A program made the translations under genes and the position numbers. 64,000 nucleotides of DNA from Triplophysa rosa. Its lineage: Eukaryota; Chordata; Actinopteri; Cypriniformes; Nemacheilidae. The DNA is taken from positions 4,439,607-4,503,606 of the forward strand of contig NC_079892.1 of the NCBI RefSeq assembly GCF_024868665.1, in the 5' to 3' direction. Positions 1 through 12,310 of the stretch are shown here, piece after piece (within the stretch, counting starts at the first letter, position 1; the number at the start of each line of letters is the position of its first letter). The notes under the pieces were generated by a model. It was not told the DNA's origin. It ran no database searches and saw nothing but the letters and a program-made list of their open reading frames with translations.

Positions 1-559
1 AATCCCAAGTACACAAAAACATAGACACACTGTGAGTGGTTGCCAGGGTGTTGCTATGGTGTATTGGAAATGTATTAGGTATAAGGGGGTCACTTACAGT
101 GTGAGCCCACCTTCAATTTCAGATCTATGGGATATTTCATCTGGTTTATCATCTTCCTGTTAAAATCCCTTGAAAAAGTTATAGCGCATCTCTCCTCATT
201 AAGATATAATTGCCATCTGTACACAAAACATAGAAATTTTGAAACAATAAATAATAGTAAATGCTTGCTTTAGCAAGGGCCAATAATTATCGCACTGAAA
301 AATTAACAAATGAGACTATTGATATTTACGAAAGCAATGCATCATATAAGATGCCAAATGGACCCATCTTTGTTTTGGCTGTACAGAATATTTTGTTGAA
401 AAATCAATAAACACAGTGTTGGATGAGGTCAAATGGAGCTTGAAATAATTATTAGAGTCATGATCCCTTTTTCAGATGTTCGATGATGATGTTAAAAGAC
501 TAGCTCACTTCCTGTTTGCCCAAATGGAGTTATTGAGCGGGTTTAATTGCTCAGTGGTG

Positions 560-870
560 AGGGTAGGCAGGCAGCGGTATTCAGCTGTTTATTTCGTTGA
601 TGCCCGTGAGTTGTTTATGATGGAAGATTGTTATATTTATCATTAGCCACCGTGTGATTTGGCATACAGGCTTATTATGCATCGATTTGGATTCAGATTA
701 ATTTCGCACAGCTTTGCGGTGGACAGCAGACACAGATCAATAAACGTGGCGTTATCTGAAGACAGATGGAGCCAGAGATGATTAAGCATCTCGCTGATGG
801 TGTTTTATAGAAGAGCACGCTTCCTGTTTTTCCTCCTGTTGATATTGATTAAGCTTAATTATCCACAGAC
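560..870. promoter_or_regulatory. Candidate conserved non-coding element, downstream flank
   Basis: A repeat-free, mixed-composition stretch with several homeodomain-like cores (TTAATT, GATTAAG, AAGCTTAATT). Its texture matches teleost developmental enhancers, but only alignment could show conservation. Confidence 0.2.
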
Positions 871-1028
871 AGTGAAATAAAGTGACCACCTTAAAGGTCA
901 AAAGCAGGAAGTGTCCAACTTAAACGTTCAAGAAATTATGTAAACAACTATACATCTTTGTATATGGACTTTTTTAACTGTGGGTAGTTTCAGTTTCTTA
1001 AGTAGAAGTTTGGAGTAAACCAAATGCA

Positions 1029-1092
1029 GGAACAACCTGAGGGGAAGTTAATGATGACAGGATTTTCATTTTTGGGTGAACTATCCCTTTAA
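1029..1092 (+). mobile_element. Half-copy of a palindromic MITE (possibly the Angel family)
   Basis: It carries the typical end block ATGATGACAG...TTTTTGGGTGAACTATCCCTTTAA. The same end recurs at 16.2, 21.6, 33.8 and 34.5 kb in this window. Only one arm is present. The family name is from memory and tentative. Confidence 0.7.
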
Positions 1093-1602
1093 TGTCTGAT
1101 AAAAGATCTATAAACCTTGTTGTTGCAGTGTTTTGAAATGCATGTCATTTGGTTTCTTCTGAGTGCAATTTTTTATTGTTAAACAATCACATACTGGTTT
1201 TGACTGTTTTTGCCATTTCCTTTTTAGCCCTATTGTATCTTTCATCAAGCCTAAAACGCTTGATGAAATCGAATTAAATTAAATTAGTGGAAATGCAATT
1301 TTCTTAACAAAAGAATTTCGGATTGATTGGCAGGGACAAGGAAACAGGGCCCATACTGTATGAGCTTACAAAAAGGAGTGTTTATTCTTGGCAAGGGCTC
1401 TAGTGTCATTCATGTAAAGGACATTTTTTTTCATTGGTCATATCTTACAGTATCTTGTCCATGACACCAAGTGCACTAGGAATTGTACTTGCACCCTCAA
1501 AAAATAAAACAGAGATGCCCTGCCGGTACAGTAGCTGTGCTATGGTTATATATTCCTAAAACAATTACTCTGCTTCCCCCATGAGGCTCAAATAAATGGT
1601 GT

Positions 1603-1605
<3 letters not shown>

Positions 1606-1653
<48 letters not shown>
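1606..1653 (+). repeat. (GA)n microsatellite
   Basis: An uninterrupted AG run of about 24 units. Confidence 0.97.
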
Positions 1654-1655
<2 letters not shown>

Positions 1656-2055
1656 CTTTTCAAATCAACTTAAAAGCTGAAGCTATATGCTTTACACAAA
1701 AAACAACAAGAAAAAACAAAGATGCTTTGCAAAAAAATAGCCCATGGGACCGCTTAAAAACGTACACGTCTTATTAAATGCATTGCAGTTTAAGCTGCTC
1801 TGATGTATCAATAAAATGGCCCTAAATCAGGCAACAGGCCGGATGTAGTTGAATCAGCTCTTCTCCGAGACACCTCTGGGCCTGAAGGTAGATCTTGAGA
1901 GAGATATTAATCTAGCAACAGGGTCCTGCTGTCCAACCCCAGCTGTCTACCTGTCTACGATGACTAAATGCTCTTGTGTCGCTAACAGCGGGACCCCCGA
2001 CAAGTGGCCCTATCAAACACCCCCAACAGACAGAGGTAAACTCAAACACTCACCT

Positions 2056-3775
2056 TGAGAAAAAATAAAGGAGTACTTAGAAGAACGGGTCACCTATAAA
2101 TAAGAAAGAAGATTTGTAAACTTTTATTTTAAAGGAACTGTTAATAAATAAATTGCCGTAAAAATTGTGTATGTACAACATTGTGCAATATACATGTATA
2201 GTACAGTAAATGGGTGTATATCATATATTAATATAAAAATATATAGATATTATAAATGCTGCAAAATGACTCGTCTAGTCTAGTCTTATAAAGTAAAGTG
2301 ACAAATGTTTATATTCTCATGTCTCCATGAACATTTGGCTCCAGGACTCATTAATTGAATTATACTGTACACTCACTAATATTCCGATCACAGACGGGCT
2401 GGCGAATGTAACTGACATTTGTACTCCGCTAGAGGTCTGTTGCTATGTGAGGTCTGTGCCGGAGAGCAGATGGCTGCAGATGGTTCGAGGAAGCGCTTTC
2501 GTGCCCTCGAATTTCCTCCTGATCTGCTCGGCTCCTGGATAGAATCGAGCAGCAGACAAAGTGAATTAAGGAAATACATGTGATGATCCATGTTCGCAAG
2601 AAAATTGTTAATATAAACCCAGATATTACTTTTGCTTCCTGTTGTGTGGCTGAGAATGAAATACAGATTCTGCATGCTGTTGTTGTTGATGTATAATCAC
2701 AGGGAGTTTTATTTCAGCGATGTATATTTGACTGAAAAATCGCCATTCATAACATGAGACAGAGCCTTTCTGAATCCTGAACGTTGGCACATAGATTCTG
2801 TTACAGCCATTATTACAAGCGGCGGACTACATTGAGGCGGGATATGAAGTGGAAACAAAAATTTATGACCGTGTGACGGTCTCAAAGCGAATGCTTCGGG
2901 GGGATTTGTCAGAGTGCGTGAAGGCAATAGACTATTTACCGTGGAAGTCATTAAACACGCTGAAAGCGGGTTTGGCTCATAAAAAGAAAAACGCTTTGTG
3001 TTTCCCAGTCGTCTAATTACAAAATATTATTAACCGGAATCATAACTGACGGTAAATTGTCTGGAGAGCTTCAAAAGCTCTACAAATGAGACGCGTCCTG
3101 TTGGTGTGACAGTATAGAGTCCACCTGGAATGTGGCAAATGGCAAACCGTCCAATCAGATTGGAGGATTTCCATGTAATTCCTGGGCATGGGTGCAAAGG
3201 TTTTTATTGGCCGTCGGGAATCAAAATCTTTTTTACAAGATGGCCTGGTACAATAAGAAGCTATGCTTCTGAGGCGCATACTCGACATTGTTGATATTGT
3301 TAGGCTATAGCTGGGACAAGAGACTTCAAAAAGCTTTTTACGCTGCATGCTGGTTTATATTTACGCCTAAATGTTTTGAGGGAAAATCCACGGTCACTTT
3401 ACTTGTTGAAATGGCCACTTGTTTTCTAAGTGGTCATTCTTGGGCTGAATAAACTGTAGGACCAAACGTCAATATTATACAGTCTGTCAATGCAAGTCTA
3501 GAAAAATAAAAGCAGACAAATTTATAAGTTGAAAAAATGAAAAGCTTCTCATCTGTGTCTTCACACTGTTGAAACTCCCCATGGAATATGAATATGGTCA
3601 CGTAACGTATGAGTTGCCAAAGCCGGACTCCACACATGGGAAATCCAGGCGGTCTAAAATCGACCAATTACATCCGTTCATCACGCCGTTTGTCGGTGGA
3701 ATGTTTGCTGATGGATCAGAGCCGTGGATCCATTCCAGCACTTTTCCACATGATTAGATGGAACTAATTATTCTC
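2056..3775. other. Non-coding interval, nothing recognised
   Basis: Mixed-composition DNA with a GC-richer patch at about 2390-2560. The short open frames here have no recognisable domain. No repeat family was identified. It is probably intergenic DNA downstream of lrrc4c. Confidence 0.4.
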
Positions 3776-4120
3776 GCATCTCACGCTCAGTCTGGAATAA
3801 ACTAATTACCTGTCTCTTAATGAAGAGAGAAAAGATCCCAGCTAGAATTCCTGCAGAAGCCATCCTGATCCGTGCCCAACGCCAAATATTTAGTTGTCAG
3901 TCCAGAAGGCTGAGAAATCTGCAAAAGAAAAAAATAGAGAGCAAAGCACAAACATACACGTTCTTAGGAGGGATGATGGCGCAAGACATTTGTTTTACCT
4001 TAGGGAGCAACACATTGCTGTTAATTGCTGGCGAGATTAATCGATCTGATTAAAGCCGAGGAGTGATTAACACATGTGACGAAGAGAGGAAGCTGATGTA
4101 ATTAAAACACAAATCATTCA
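3776..4120. promoter_or_regulatory. Candidate conserved non-coding element
   Basis: Dense in homeodomain-type cores: ACTAATTACC, TTAATTGC, ATTAATCGATCTGATTAAAG, GTAATTAAAA, and an E-box CACATGTG. It contains no transposon signature. Enhancer activity is inference. Confidence 0.25.
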
Positions 4121-4329
4121 TGTAAATATAAGAACGGGATTATGTTGGCTATGGATGGACTGTGACCAAAACCGATCCATTAAAGCCCACGGCAGGGATG
4201 TGTTGTAGGTGATGTCCAACTTTGGTCAATTTCCACTTTAGTCCTTTATTCAGACATATTTTAAAAAATGTATAAAAATTGTGTGTGTGTAATGCGTAGT
4301 TGCACTTGGACTGTGAACTCAAGCTCTAA

Positions 4330-4582
4330 GAAGGGATGTTTCTCCCCAAAATAAAAATCAATCCATCCTATCATACTAAACCTGTATGACTTACTTTCTT
4401 CTCCAGAACACAAAATAAGATATTTTGAGGAGCGTTGGTGACCAAACAACAACGGCCCCATTGATTTTCTTTGTTAGACACAAAAGCACTGAGACATTTC
4501 ACAAAATATCTTCTTTTTTCTCTTCCGCAAAAGAGTCATAATCAGGTTTTGAATGATATGAGGGTGAATAAATAATGAAATA
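4330..4582 (+). mobile_element. Palindromic MITE copy (Angel-like), diverged
   Basis: It shares the internal blocks CTGTATGACTTACTTTCTTCT, AAGATATTTTGAGGAGCGTTGG and AAAATATCTTCTTTTTTC with the fuller copy at 15.9 kb. The two arms are inverted relative to each other. Confidence 0.8.
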
Positions 4583-4599
4583 ATTTATTCATGAAGGCT

Positions 4600-7110
4600 T
4601 GGCAAAATATTATAACACACGTACAATGCTTATTCAGTCAAAGCCCAAAAGAACAACTGTCGTATTCAAAAACAAGAGAGGATCATCGAAATATTAATAA
4701 CTGATAAAACTGTAGTTAATAAATGCTTTATTTCCTAAGAACATTTGTTTTTCTATACATATTTTGTATATTAGAATAAAACCCAAACAAGCCATATGCT
4801 GTAGTTTGCCATTTTTGCTAAATAATTTAATTAATATAAGGAGGAATTAAAAGTAAATATTCTGCAAATATGCACTCTTGACATCACTCTTGGAAACAAG
4901 AAGATGATAAATGATGTTAAAAATGATCAAATTGTTTCAACTTAAATCAATATTTTATGTCTACTTATTTGGTAGCACTTATTATATCCGTTGCATGGAG
5001 GTAAGATGTTTTCTGTCCTTAGATGAGTCATTACTAAGGTCCCGCAGCTGTTCATTTGGGTTGACCAGGGCCTACAGGTGATTGGGTCACAGGTTGTGGG
5101 GAACATATGCGTCCTCATTTAATCATCACCATTAAAACACAAAACATGACCTAGTACCACAAAACAAACCCAGGATTTCTCAGAGCTACTTATCAGCCAT
5201 TCCACCCTAGAGCATTTTAAAACCGCCCTCAGCAAACACAAACAGACATTTTCCACAAAAGGCGTCCAGGGAGAAGCGTTTCCCTATTTCTGAATTCTTT
5301 TCATGCAGCTATTCAGCATAAAGTAGCATTTAGGGCACATGAGGGAGATGAAAGCTAGGATGCGGTGCAGAAGTTCACAGACAGGGCAGATGCTGAGCGC
5401 TAAAGACAGAAACTCTAGGGAAGTGTTGAGAAAACAATAACATGCAAAGTACAGAGGACTACAAAGGGCACATGACGAATTTTAATCAAAACGAAAAACG
5501 TAGTTAATTGCCGTCGAGTGAATTGCGCGGCTCTGTGAGAATGTGCCTGTTGTCTTCGCAGAAATTACTTTTTTCTCCGCCGCCGCTTGACATTGTTAAT
5601 GAAATGCAAAGATTTGAATGCACAAATGTGTCAATCCTTTCCCAGTCAATAAACCATTGAGCTGAACAACATCCCGGGGAATAGCAATTAAGACAAGTAA
5701 AGAATTTGTCCACAGAATCTTCTTCCCTTTAAGGCATGTTGTCTCCCACTCTTGCTTTTCTGCATCTGTTGAGGAAAAAACACACTCATATAGAAAGCAA
5801 TGGATGCATTCTTTTCTTTTTAAGAAACAAATCTCTTCAGCATCCAATGAGTGCTCTTAGTCTCAGAAAGCCTGTGCAGATCACATTTCACCCTAAAAGA
5901 AAATACATTTAGCTTAAACATACTTTTTTGGACCATTTTCCTAACATTATAGGATTAATAGATACAATTAAGGCCTTTTAAATTATTTGTATATGTAAAA
6001 TCCAATTATTTTCATTTGATTTTTGGATTGAAATGTGGCATGGGCATGTTGTTGTTAGGTTCACCTCCCTGCTAAAATTAAATCTTCAAAATAGATATAT
6101 TTTTAAAAATCGAATAATAATGAGGTCAACAGCTGCACAAAGGGTTGGCAGAAACCCAGAACTCATGTTCCTTCAGCTCCGTGGGTCAGCGTTTTAAGAG
6201 CAAACCTCTTTGAACCGGCCTTCAACTCTATAATTAGTCTTAAACGGGAGGCCACAGAACAGTTTATCAAAGCTATGACATCAACAGTGGAAGGTGAACT
6301 GAGGATACAAAAAACACAGGATACAAGCAACCATGTCCAACCCAGCAGAGGTTTAAAATACGTAGTGACAAATACTACATACTGTAAGAAGCCGTAAATT
6401 TGTAAAAAAATATTTAAACAAACAAATTTACATGATGGTAATACCACAGTATTTTAATATACTGTATAGTTTGGGATCCAAAATCTGAGACCACTACTGA
6501 AATAAACAAGCTTTTCTAATTAACATTTAAAGTGCATTCAATCTGCAAGTCTTTTATCAGTATCAGTGTGTTTCCTGGGATCAAGCCCAAAACTTGTGTT
6601 GCTATTTCAATGCTCTAAGCTTTTTCGCTAATACAGTGTTGGCATACTGTATGCAGATACACATAAATCAAAACTAATAGTGCTAAACTAAATTAAATAG
6701 AAACAGAAATGAGCACAAGTATGTTTCTCTGTTTAGACTGTCTATTAAAATAGTGTGAACAAGCGTAAAAAAGTAATCTCAACACATTTTGACATTGATC
6801 CAAGCAGACGCTTCTTCTCTCTGAAATATTTCAATTACATACGTACATTAAAACCGGTGGGCAGAAGTAAACATATGGCGGTTGGCGAGCAGGGTTTGGT
6901 TTCACAGGTGGTTGAGTGGAAAGCGTGCTGTGCTCTCTGACATATGAAACGAGGCTGAAAGGCATTCACACCGTAACGTGAACAACATCCAGCTGTTCCA
7001 GATCAGAATTTCATCTCTAATCCTTCTTTAAACTCAAAAGAGGGTTATTTTTTATGCACAGAAAGATATTGTTTTCATTAAAACTTACAAAAATGAATAA
7101 TACTTCATTA
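4600..7110. other. Non-coding interval, nothing recognised
   Basis: AT-rich DNA without an identified repeat family or plausible gene. It includes a somewhat GC-richer patch at about 4985-5160. No RNA gene is seen. Confidence 0.4.
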
Positions 7111-7260
7111 GCTTTCCTGTAGCTCAGTGGTAAGAGCATGGTCATGGGTACGATCCCAGGGATTGCACATACTTAAAAACAAATGTATAGTATAATGCAA
7201 TGTAAGTCGCTTTGGATAAAAGCGTCTGCGCCAAATGCATAAATGTAAAATGTAAATGTA
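7111..7260 (+). mobile_element. tRNA-derived SINE
   Basis: A tRNA-like head (box A region GTAGCTCAGTGGTAAGAGC, box B region GGTACGATCCC) is followed by the fish SINE tail GTAAGTCGCTTTGGATAAAA and an ATAAATGTAAA-type end. The head is shortened between the boxes, so this is a degenerate copy and not a functional tRNA. It belongs to the common cyprinid class of SINEs. Confidence 0.85.
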
Positions 7261-10019
7261 CTTTTGTGTGATGATACACTCGCATGAAACAGACTCGTAT
7301 AATATTGGCCCTAAAATTGAGTTTTATTCTACATAAGGGTGGTCCCCCCTCATGGGGGCTGCCATATTGAAATCACATGACCAACCCAATATTCAAGTAT
7401 ACTGGGGTTTGTAATGAAGAATCATGTATAATAAAGACATTCTATCCAGAAATGGTTGAAAAATAAATAAATACAGGGTTTAGGTTTTAAATTTACAGCA
7501 CCGGTCAGGTCGGGTCACATTTAGGTTGACTTCATTGACTGCGCAGATTGTTTAGTGGTACACCTGAAAAATTGTTTCTGGGTATTTCTATGATGTCAGT
7601 AAGAACTTTGTTTTTGTATGATGCTGCTTCCATTTATGGTTTATGCTGACAAACACACTAACAGTCAGAAAAACAAATGTAAAAATAGCACAATGATTCT
7701 GGCAGCTGAACCCTGGAAATTGGCATCAAATTTCAGTGACACATATTTGAGCTGAATATTTTTTGGCATTAGCAACCATTACATGTTTTTCACGTTTGTG
7801 CGCTGTGGATGATTGAAAGAACGCTATTTTAATTCATCTTCATGCGTGTGAATACATTTCCTCAAAAACACACAAAAGCAACACAGAGCTCGTAAAGGAG
7901 AGCAAGGAGACGGTAGCGAAAAGACAATGATAGTTTATTTGTAACCTTATCTTGTGTATGAACTACAAACTCTGATTTCTATAATCGATCTCCATCTGTT
8001 TTTAAAGGTCATGAAATTATGTTTACATGAAAATCAATTCAGCCATCTTTTACAGCATGTCCCTCTCTCTTTCTCTCTTTTTTAAATCTTTTAGAACAGG
8101 TTGGCACATGTAAAATTAAACTTTAAAAAGTTTTTGTTTTGATTTTTTGTTTTATTTTCAAAACGTATTTTTATAGAAATCTACCACTAGAACAGCATTC
8201 CCCCTCAGAGACGAAAAGAAAGAGCTTACGTGGAACCGAGCCCAAAGTATCTCGTTCCTCCTAAACCAGAACAAAAAAAACACAGATGGGTTTTACATGA
8301 GACGAACGTCCAAAAAGAAAACTCACAAAAAGCTGTAAAATAAAAAACAGTGACAAAAATGAACATATTATCATACTGAAAGGATCGTTACCCATAATTT
8401 CAGGACAGTGATCCAAATCAGCCAACCAACGAATTTAATTAAACACAACAAAAATAACAATCAACTTAATGACTTGGTTTACTTTTGTGCTAAACTGCAG
8501 TGTCTATAAGAATCATTTTTACCTGTAATGAATTTGCTTGGATTGACATCAATTTCAGTGAATAAACAAAATCAAATGTGAAAAACAAAATCATGAATTA
8601 AAATTCCTTAGAGCAGCATATTCAGATGAACAGTCGTTTTTTGCTTGCTTTGATGTCTTGATCAGACAATGTACCAGATGGCCTTTGCTTGGGCAGGAGG
8701 TGCACTCAATAAGTTTCTTGTGATGATTTGATATAGCAAAGCGTATGGAGCATAACTGCAACAGATCTTGAAAACCAAAGGGCATGTTGTGTGCCATCTA
8801 AGCATGACATGAAAAGCTGGTATCAAATCTGCATTACAATTGCATGTTCCAGAAACGAAAGAATGTCTTTATGTGAGGATTATGTGCGCTTTGAATTAAT
8901 AACGGCCACATGAAACGCTACGAATCTGAATGAAAATGTCACCGGTATATTGGTTTAATTCAAACTACCTATAGCCCTCTAAATTGCTTCATGGACTAAA
9001 TGATACACTTCAAATGAATCCGCCCTGGCTCTTTCGCCCAGACCTGCTCTCTAATTTGACTCTGAATGCATTGAAAGTGTCAAGCCAATGTCTGTCGGCT
9101 ACACCCTCCCCGTCCAAGGTCACTGGTTTCTATAGTGACCGTCTCAGGCCATTTTGATTTCATAAATTAATTCATAACGTCAAGTCATTCTGCCCGCAGC
9201 CAAAGGCTTCTTGACTACTGCGTGTGTAAGCTGAAGATGGATGTATCGTTCTCCATCTGCGCGGAAAATAAATAAAAGTGATTGAATGTGACTTGGGAGC
9301 GAAAGTGTGTTTAAGGGTTTAAAAAGAATTGTGCCTGAGGAGATGGACAGTGCAAAATGAAGGAAACAAAACATGGACGAAAAATATGGATAACAAAATA
9401 GACCAAAAACAGATTGCAATGCAAATAATGTACAACGCATTTTTATGCTTGTAACACGCTTTTACTACAACAAAGGTGCAACAAAAGGTTCTGCCATTTT
9501 TGGTTCCTCTATGGCATCATGTAGCACCTTTACAACATGATTGAAGCTTCGGTTTGGAAATATAAATACATGAACATATTAATGTAAAATGTGGACACAT
9601 GTAGGCAGGGCTCCTTGTTTCAAATTTTAGAGTGACGAAGCCAAATCTGCACTACATTAGCCAATAACTGAATATTGTAATATGGTTGAATTAAGGTTAA
9701 TGATGAAATGGTTGGATGAAAGTTAAAGGGCGGTTTCAGATTAATATTATTATTTCTGGTCAACATAGATGTATAGAATTACTAGATGTTCACTTATCAT
9801 CCAATTATTGGGTTTGGCATTAAACGTTGTATAACCTTAGACTGCAAAAGTATTGATACTTAACAGTTCAGACAGCTATCCAATGGTGAGATATCGAATT
9901 AGCTGCAAATGACATAAGTGGGTCCTCACATATAGAATAGTGGACTGTAACAGGGATTAGTAAACCAACAACCCAAACAACGTTTAAAAAACATGGAGAA
10001 ATAATTACTGGAAAAATAA
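7261..10019. other. Downstream of lrrc4c: distal 3' UTR or intergenic DNA
   Basis: AT-rich and without a plausible gene. Minus-strand poly(A) hexamers at 7934-7939 and 8151-8156 are the only hints of transcript ends, so the lrrc4c 3' UTR could reach this far. Confidence 0.3.
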
Positions 10020-10289
10020 TTGCAGATTACATCTTTTCTCGATTAAATCACAATAGTGTTTTTTCCTTAAATAAATAACTTCTGTTATGTAAAGACACTT
10101 TTGAAACTGTTGACATACACTCACTCTCAATGTCTATTGGTTATCTACCAAGATTCCTCTTGTATGTCTTGCATCGGTTTGTCGTGTCTTTGTTCAAACA
10201 ATTTTCAAAATCCATACGTCACGCCCCGTGTTCTTTTAAAAGTTCGCTTTAGAGCTCTTTTTCTTTTTATTCCCATTACGAAAAGCAGT
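10020..10289 (-). other. lrrc4c: Proximal 3' UTR of lrrc4c with a possibly conserved AU-rich block
   Basis: This is the sequence directly after the TGA. The stretch at about 10025-10112, read on the minus strand, is AU-rich. It carries GTGTCTTTACA, then TTATTTATTT, then CTATTGTGAT. I recall a similar order of short blocks in the mammalian LRRC4C 3' UTR, so this may be a conserved post-transcriptional control region. UTR status is near certain next to the stop. The conservation claim rests on memory. Confidence 0.6.
10266..10271 (-). promoter_or_regulatory. AATAAA hexamer 18 nt after the lrrc4c stop
   Basis: A canonical poly(A) hexamer on the minus strand, but unusually close to the stop codon. 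Use of it would give an almost absent 3' UTR and would exclude the AU-rich block downstream. Other minus-strand AATAAA hexamers lie at 8151-8156 and 7934-7939 and would give UTRs of over 2 kb. Which site is used cannot be told from sequence. Confidence 0.25.
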
Positions 10290-12230
10290 TCAGATCTGGG
10301 TCTCTTGTACATTGTCTTTTGAACTGGCCCGAATTAGCAAAGGTTCATGGGCGGAGCTATGTATAGAATTGATGGTGGAGGCGTGGTTGTACGCAGTCTT
10401 GTAGGCATTGTAATGATTCAGATGCTCATGCTCAAGTGGCGGGAGGGTCAGGTGACCCTCCATGGTAGGTCCACCGGTTACACAGTCCTCATCTACGTTG
10501 ATGATCTCGATGGTTCGTGTCGGTGCATGGTGGTTCTGCTGGTGATGCTGTTTGCGCATTTTATAAAATATGATCAGCATGACGGCCGCCATCAGCGTGA
10601 TGGCCACAAAGCAGCCGATGATGATCTTGGTGGTCTTCATCACCTCATCCAGAGTGTGGAGGGAACCGTCGCTCAGGGCTGTGACGGGGATGGTATAGGT
10701 CTTATCGGTGGCCTTGGTGGACAGCGGAGTTCGTGCTGTGGTGGTGGTGGTGAAGGAAGGCGGTGAGGTCTCCCAAATTCCAGATGAGGGGGTGGGACCT
10801 CCTCTCGGCTGCACCGTCGGTTGGCCCTCCTCGTGTGACGATTCCGTGGTCTCGACTGTAACTGTAGTGAAATAACTGACGCCACTGTTTTCTGTTGAGG
10901 ACACGTTGAGTATGGCTGAGGCTGTCGTGTTGCCTGCGGAGTTGCTCACCATACACGTGTAAGTCCCTGTGTCCTGCATGGTAACATTGGTGAAGTTTAA
11001 CGTCCCGTCGTTAAGCACAGAAATGCGGATCTTGTATGCCCCATGCGTCATGATGGACCCGTTGGGTGTGATCCAGCTGACTGAGGTCAAAGAATTTGCT
11101 CGACATTTCAATTCCGCTGCCATTCCCTCGGTTACGTTCAGATCGGCTGGGGGCTCCACGATCACAGGTGCATAACAATGGAAATAGTTCTGGTCCAGTT
11201 CACCAATGTAGCGCCCCTTGTGGCTGGTGGGCGAAGCACAGCGAGCGCAGCAACTGGTGTTGGCCGGCACCATTTCTTTTAGCCACCAACTAAGCCACAG
11301 GATGTCACAGTTGCAGTTCCAGGGGTTGTGGTGTAAGTGTACCCTCTCCAGGTGATGTAGCGGTGTGAAGAGGTCATGGGGCAAAAGAGTGAGGTTATTG
11401 TGGGCCAAATTGAGCTCCACGAGGGACTGAAGGTCATCAAAGGCGTTTCTCTCAATCGTCTGGATCTGAGCATGCATCATCCACAGTTTTTGTAGGTGAA
11501 CGAGGCCTTTAAAGGATCCTGGCTTGATTATGGAGAGCTGGTTTCCTGACATCTCCAACTCATCCAACCTGGCTAGGGGAATAAGGTTGGGAATCTCTTT
11601 CAAGTTGCACATACCCAGGTTTAGATATCGCAGGTTGCTGAGGCCTTCGAAAGCACCTTCGGAGATATACGAGAGCCTTTTCAGCTCACCCAAGTCCAGT
11701 CTTCGCAGTGAGGTTACGCGATTGAATGCGTAGGAGGGTATACTTTCAATAGGGTTATTCCTCAACCAAAGCTCCTTGAGTTTGGAAAGGTACTCAAAAG
11801 CCCCATTAGGGATTGTGGTCAGCCGATTATCAAAGAGCTCCAGCGTGTTGAGGTTGGCCAAGCCATTGAAGGCTCCGATTTCAATGTTGCGGATATGGTT
11901 TTTGCTGAGCTGCAGTATCTCCAAGTGTCGCAGATGCTTGAAGCTGTCAACCTTGATCACCTGAATGAGGTTTTCTTGAAGGTTCAGGTACCTCGTGTTG
12001 GTGGAAATACCATCGGGAACATCTCGAAGGCCACGGCGCGTACAGATGACCTTGCTGAACTGGTTGCTACAAGAGCAGACGGAAGGGCAGGTCTGCGCTC
12101 GTACCAGGCCAGCCACCACCAGAAGCTGCAGGGCCAGCAACAGCACGAACAACGGGTCGGACACGGCCCGGTTCCACCTAGGACCTCTCATCGTCTGCTG
12201 CGTCAGGGAGGAGGTCATCTTGTTTATCAT
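10290..12230 (-). CDS. lrrc4c: Leucine-rich repeat-containing protein 4C (netrin-G1 ligand, NGL-1)
   Basis: This encodes a 646-residue type I postsynaptic adhesion protein that binds presynaptic netrin-G1 and organises excitatory synapses (family knowledge). Visible in order: hydrophobic signal peptide at about 26-45, with likely cleavage after VRA45; an LRRNT cap with Cys48, 52, 54 and 63; about nine leucine-rich repeats (78-300); an LRRCT cap (NPWNCNCD at 302-309, then Cys327/328, 331 and 352); a C2 immunoglobulin domain (Cys376 to Cys426 in DTGTYTC); a Thr/Ser-rich stalk (445-520); one membrane helix (about 535-556) followed by KMRK; and a cytoplasmic tail ending in ETQI, a class I PDZ-binding motif for PSD-95. 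N-glycosylation sequons are at 279, 324, 365, 390, 412, 415, 434 and 442. The start is fixed by an in-frame TGA directly upstream (12231-12233) and by the family-like MxNKM N-terminus. Length is close to the mammalian protein (about 640). The frame is intact and uninterrupted by introns, as in mammals. LRRC4 and LRRC4B are less likely because the LRR and tail sequences follow LRRC4C. Confidence 0.97.
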   Translation of the reverse strand: MINKMTSSLTQQTMRGPRWNRAVSDPLFVLLLALQLLVVAGLVRAQTCPSVCSCSNQFSKVICTRRGLRDVPDGISTNTRYLNLQENLIQVIKVDSFKHLRHLEILQLSKNHIRNIEIGAFNGLANLNTLELFDNRLTTIPNGAFEYLSKLKELWLRNNPIESIPSYAFNRVTSLRRLDLGELKRLSYISEGAFEGLSNLRYLNLGMCNLKEIPNLIPLARLDELEMSGNQLSIIKPGSFKGLVHLQKLWMMHAQIQTIERNAFDDLQSLVELNLAHNNLTLLPHDLFTPLHHLERVHLHHNPWNCNCDILWLSWWLKEMVPANTSCCARCASPTSHKGRYIGELDQNYFHCYAPVIVEPPADLNVTEGMAAELKCRANSLTSVSWITPNGSIMTHGAYKIRISVLNDGTLNFTNVTMQDTGTYTCMVSNSAGNTTASAILNVSSTENSGVSYFTTVTVETTESSHEEGQPTVQPRGGPTPSSGIWETSPPSFTTTTTARTPLSTKATDKTYTIPVTALSDGSLHTLDEVMKTTKIIIGCFVAITLMAAVMLIIFYKMRKQHHQQNHHAPTRTIEIINVDEDCVTGGPTMEGHLTLPPLEHEHLNHYNAYKTAYNHASTINSIHSSAHEPLLIRASSKDNVQETQI

Positions 12231-12310
12231 TCATAATTCGCTGACAGGTTCTCCACTCTTTGTGACGTGTTTTGTTAGGCCAAACTGAAAAAGAGAAAGA
12301 AACGCAAGGT
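12231..12310 (-). other. lrrc4c: 5' UTR tail of the lrrc4c coding exon and its splice acceptor
   Basis: Read on the minus strand, a pyrimidine run (TCTTTCTCTTTTTCAG) ends in AG at plus positions 12285-12286. The exon would therefore begin at 12284 and carry about 54 nt of 5' UTR before the ATG at 12230. An upstream non-coding exon spliced to a single coding exon is the known arrangement for LRRC4C. The site is strong by eye but no transcript was available. Confidence 0.8.

Noticed and set aside
2388..2675. 95-codon minus frame in a GC-richer patch
   Set aside because: No family resemblance. An acceptor-like CTATCCAG is present, but no matching donor or conserved frame could be supported.
7111..7180. 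tRNA-like sequence
   Set aside because: Box A and box B regions are recognisable but the spacing is shortened and the SINE tail follows, so it is a SINE head and not a tRNA gene.
10347..12288. Several plus- and minus-strand open frames of 62-139 codons over lrrc4c
   Set aside because: Shadow frames of the lrrc4c coding exon, which has unmistakable domain structure in its own frame.
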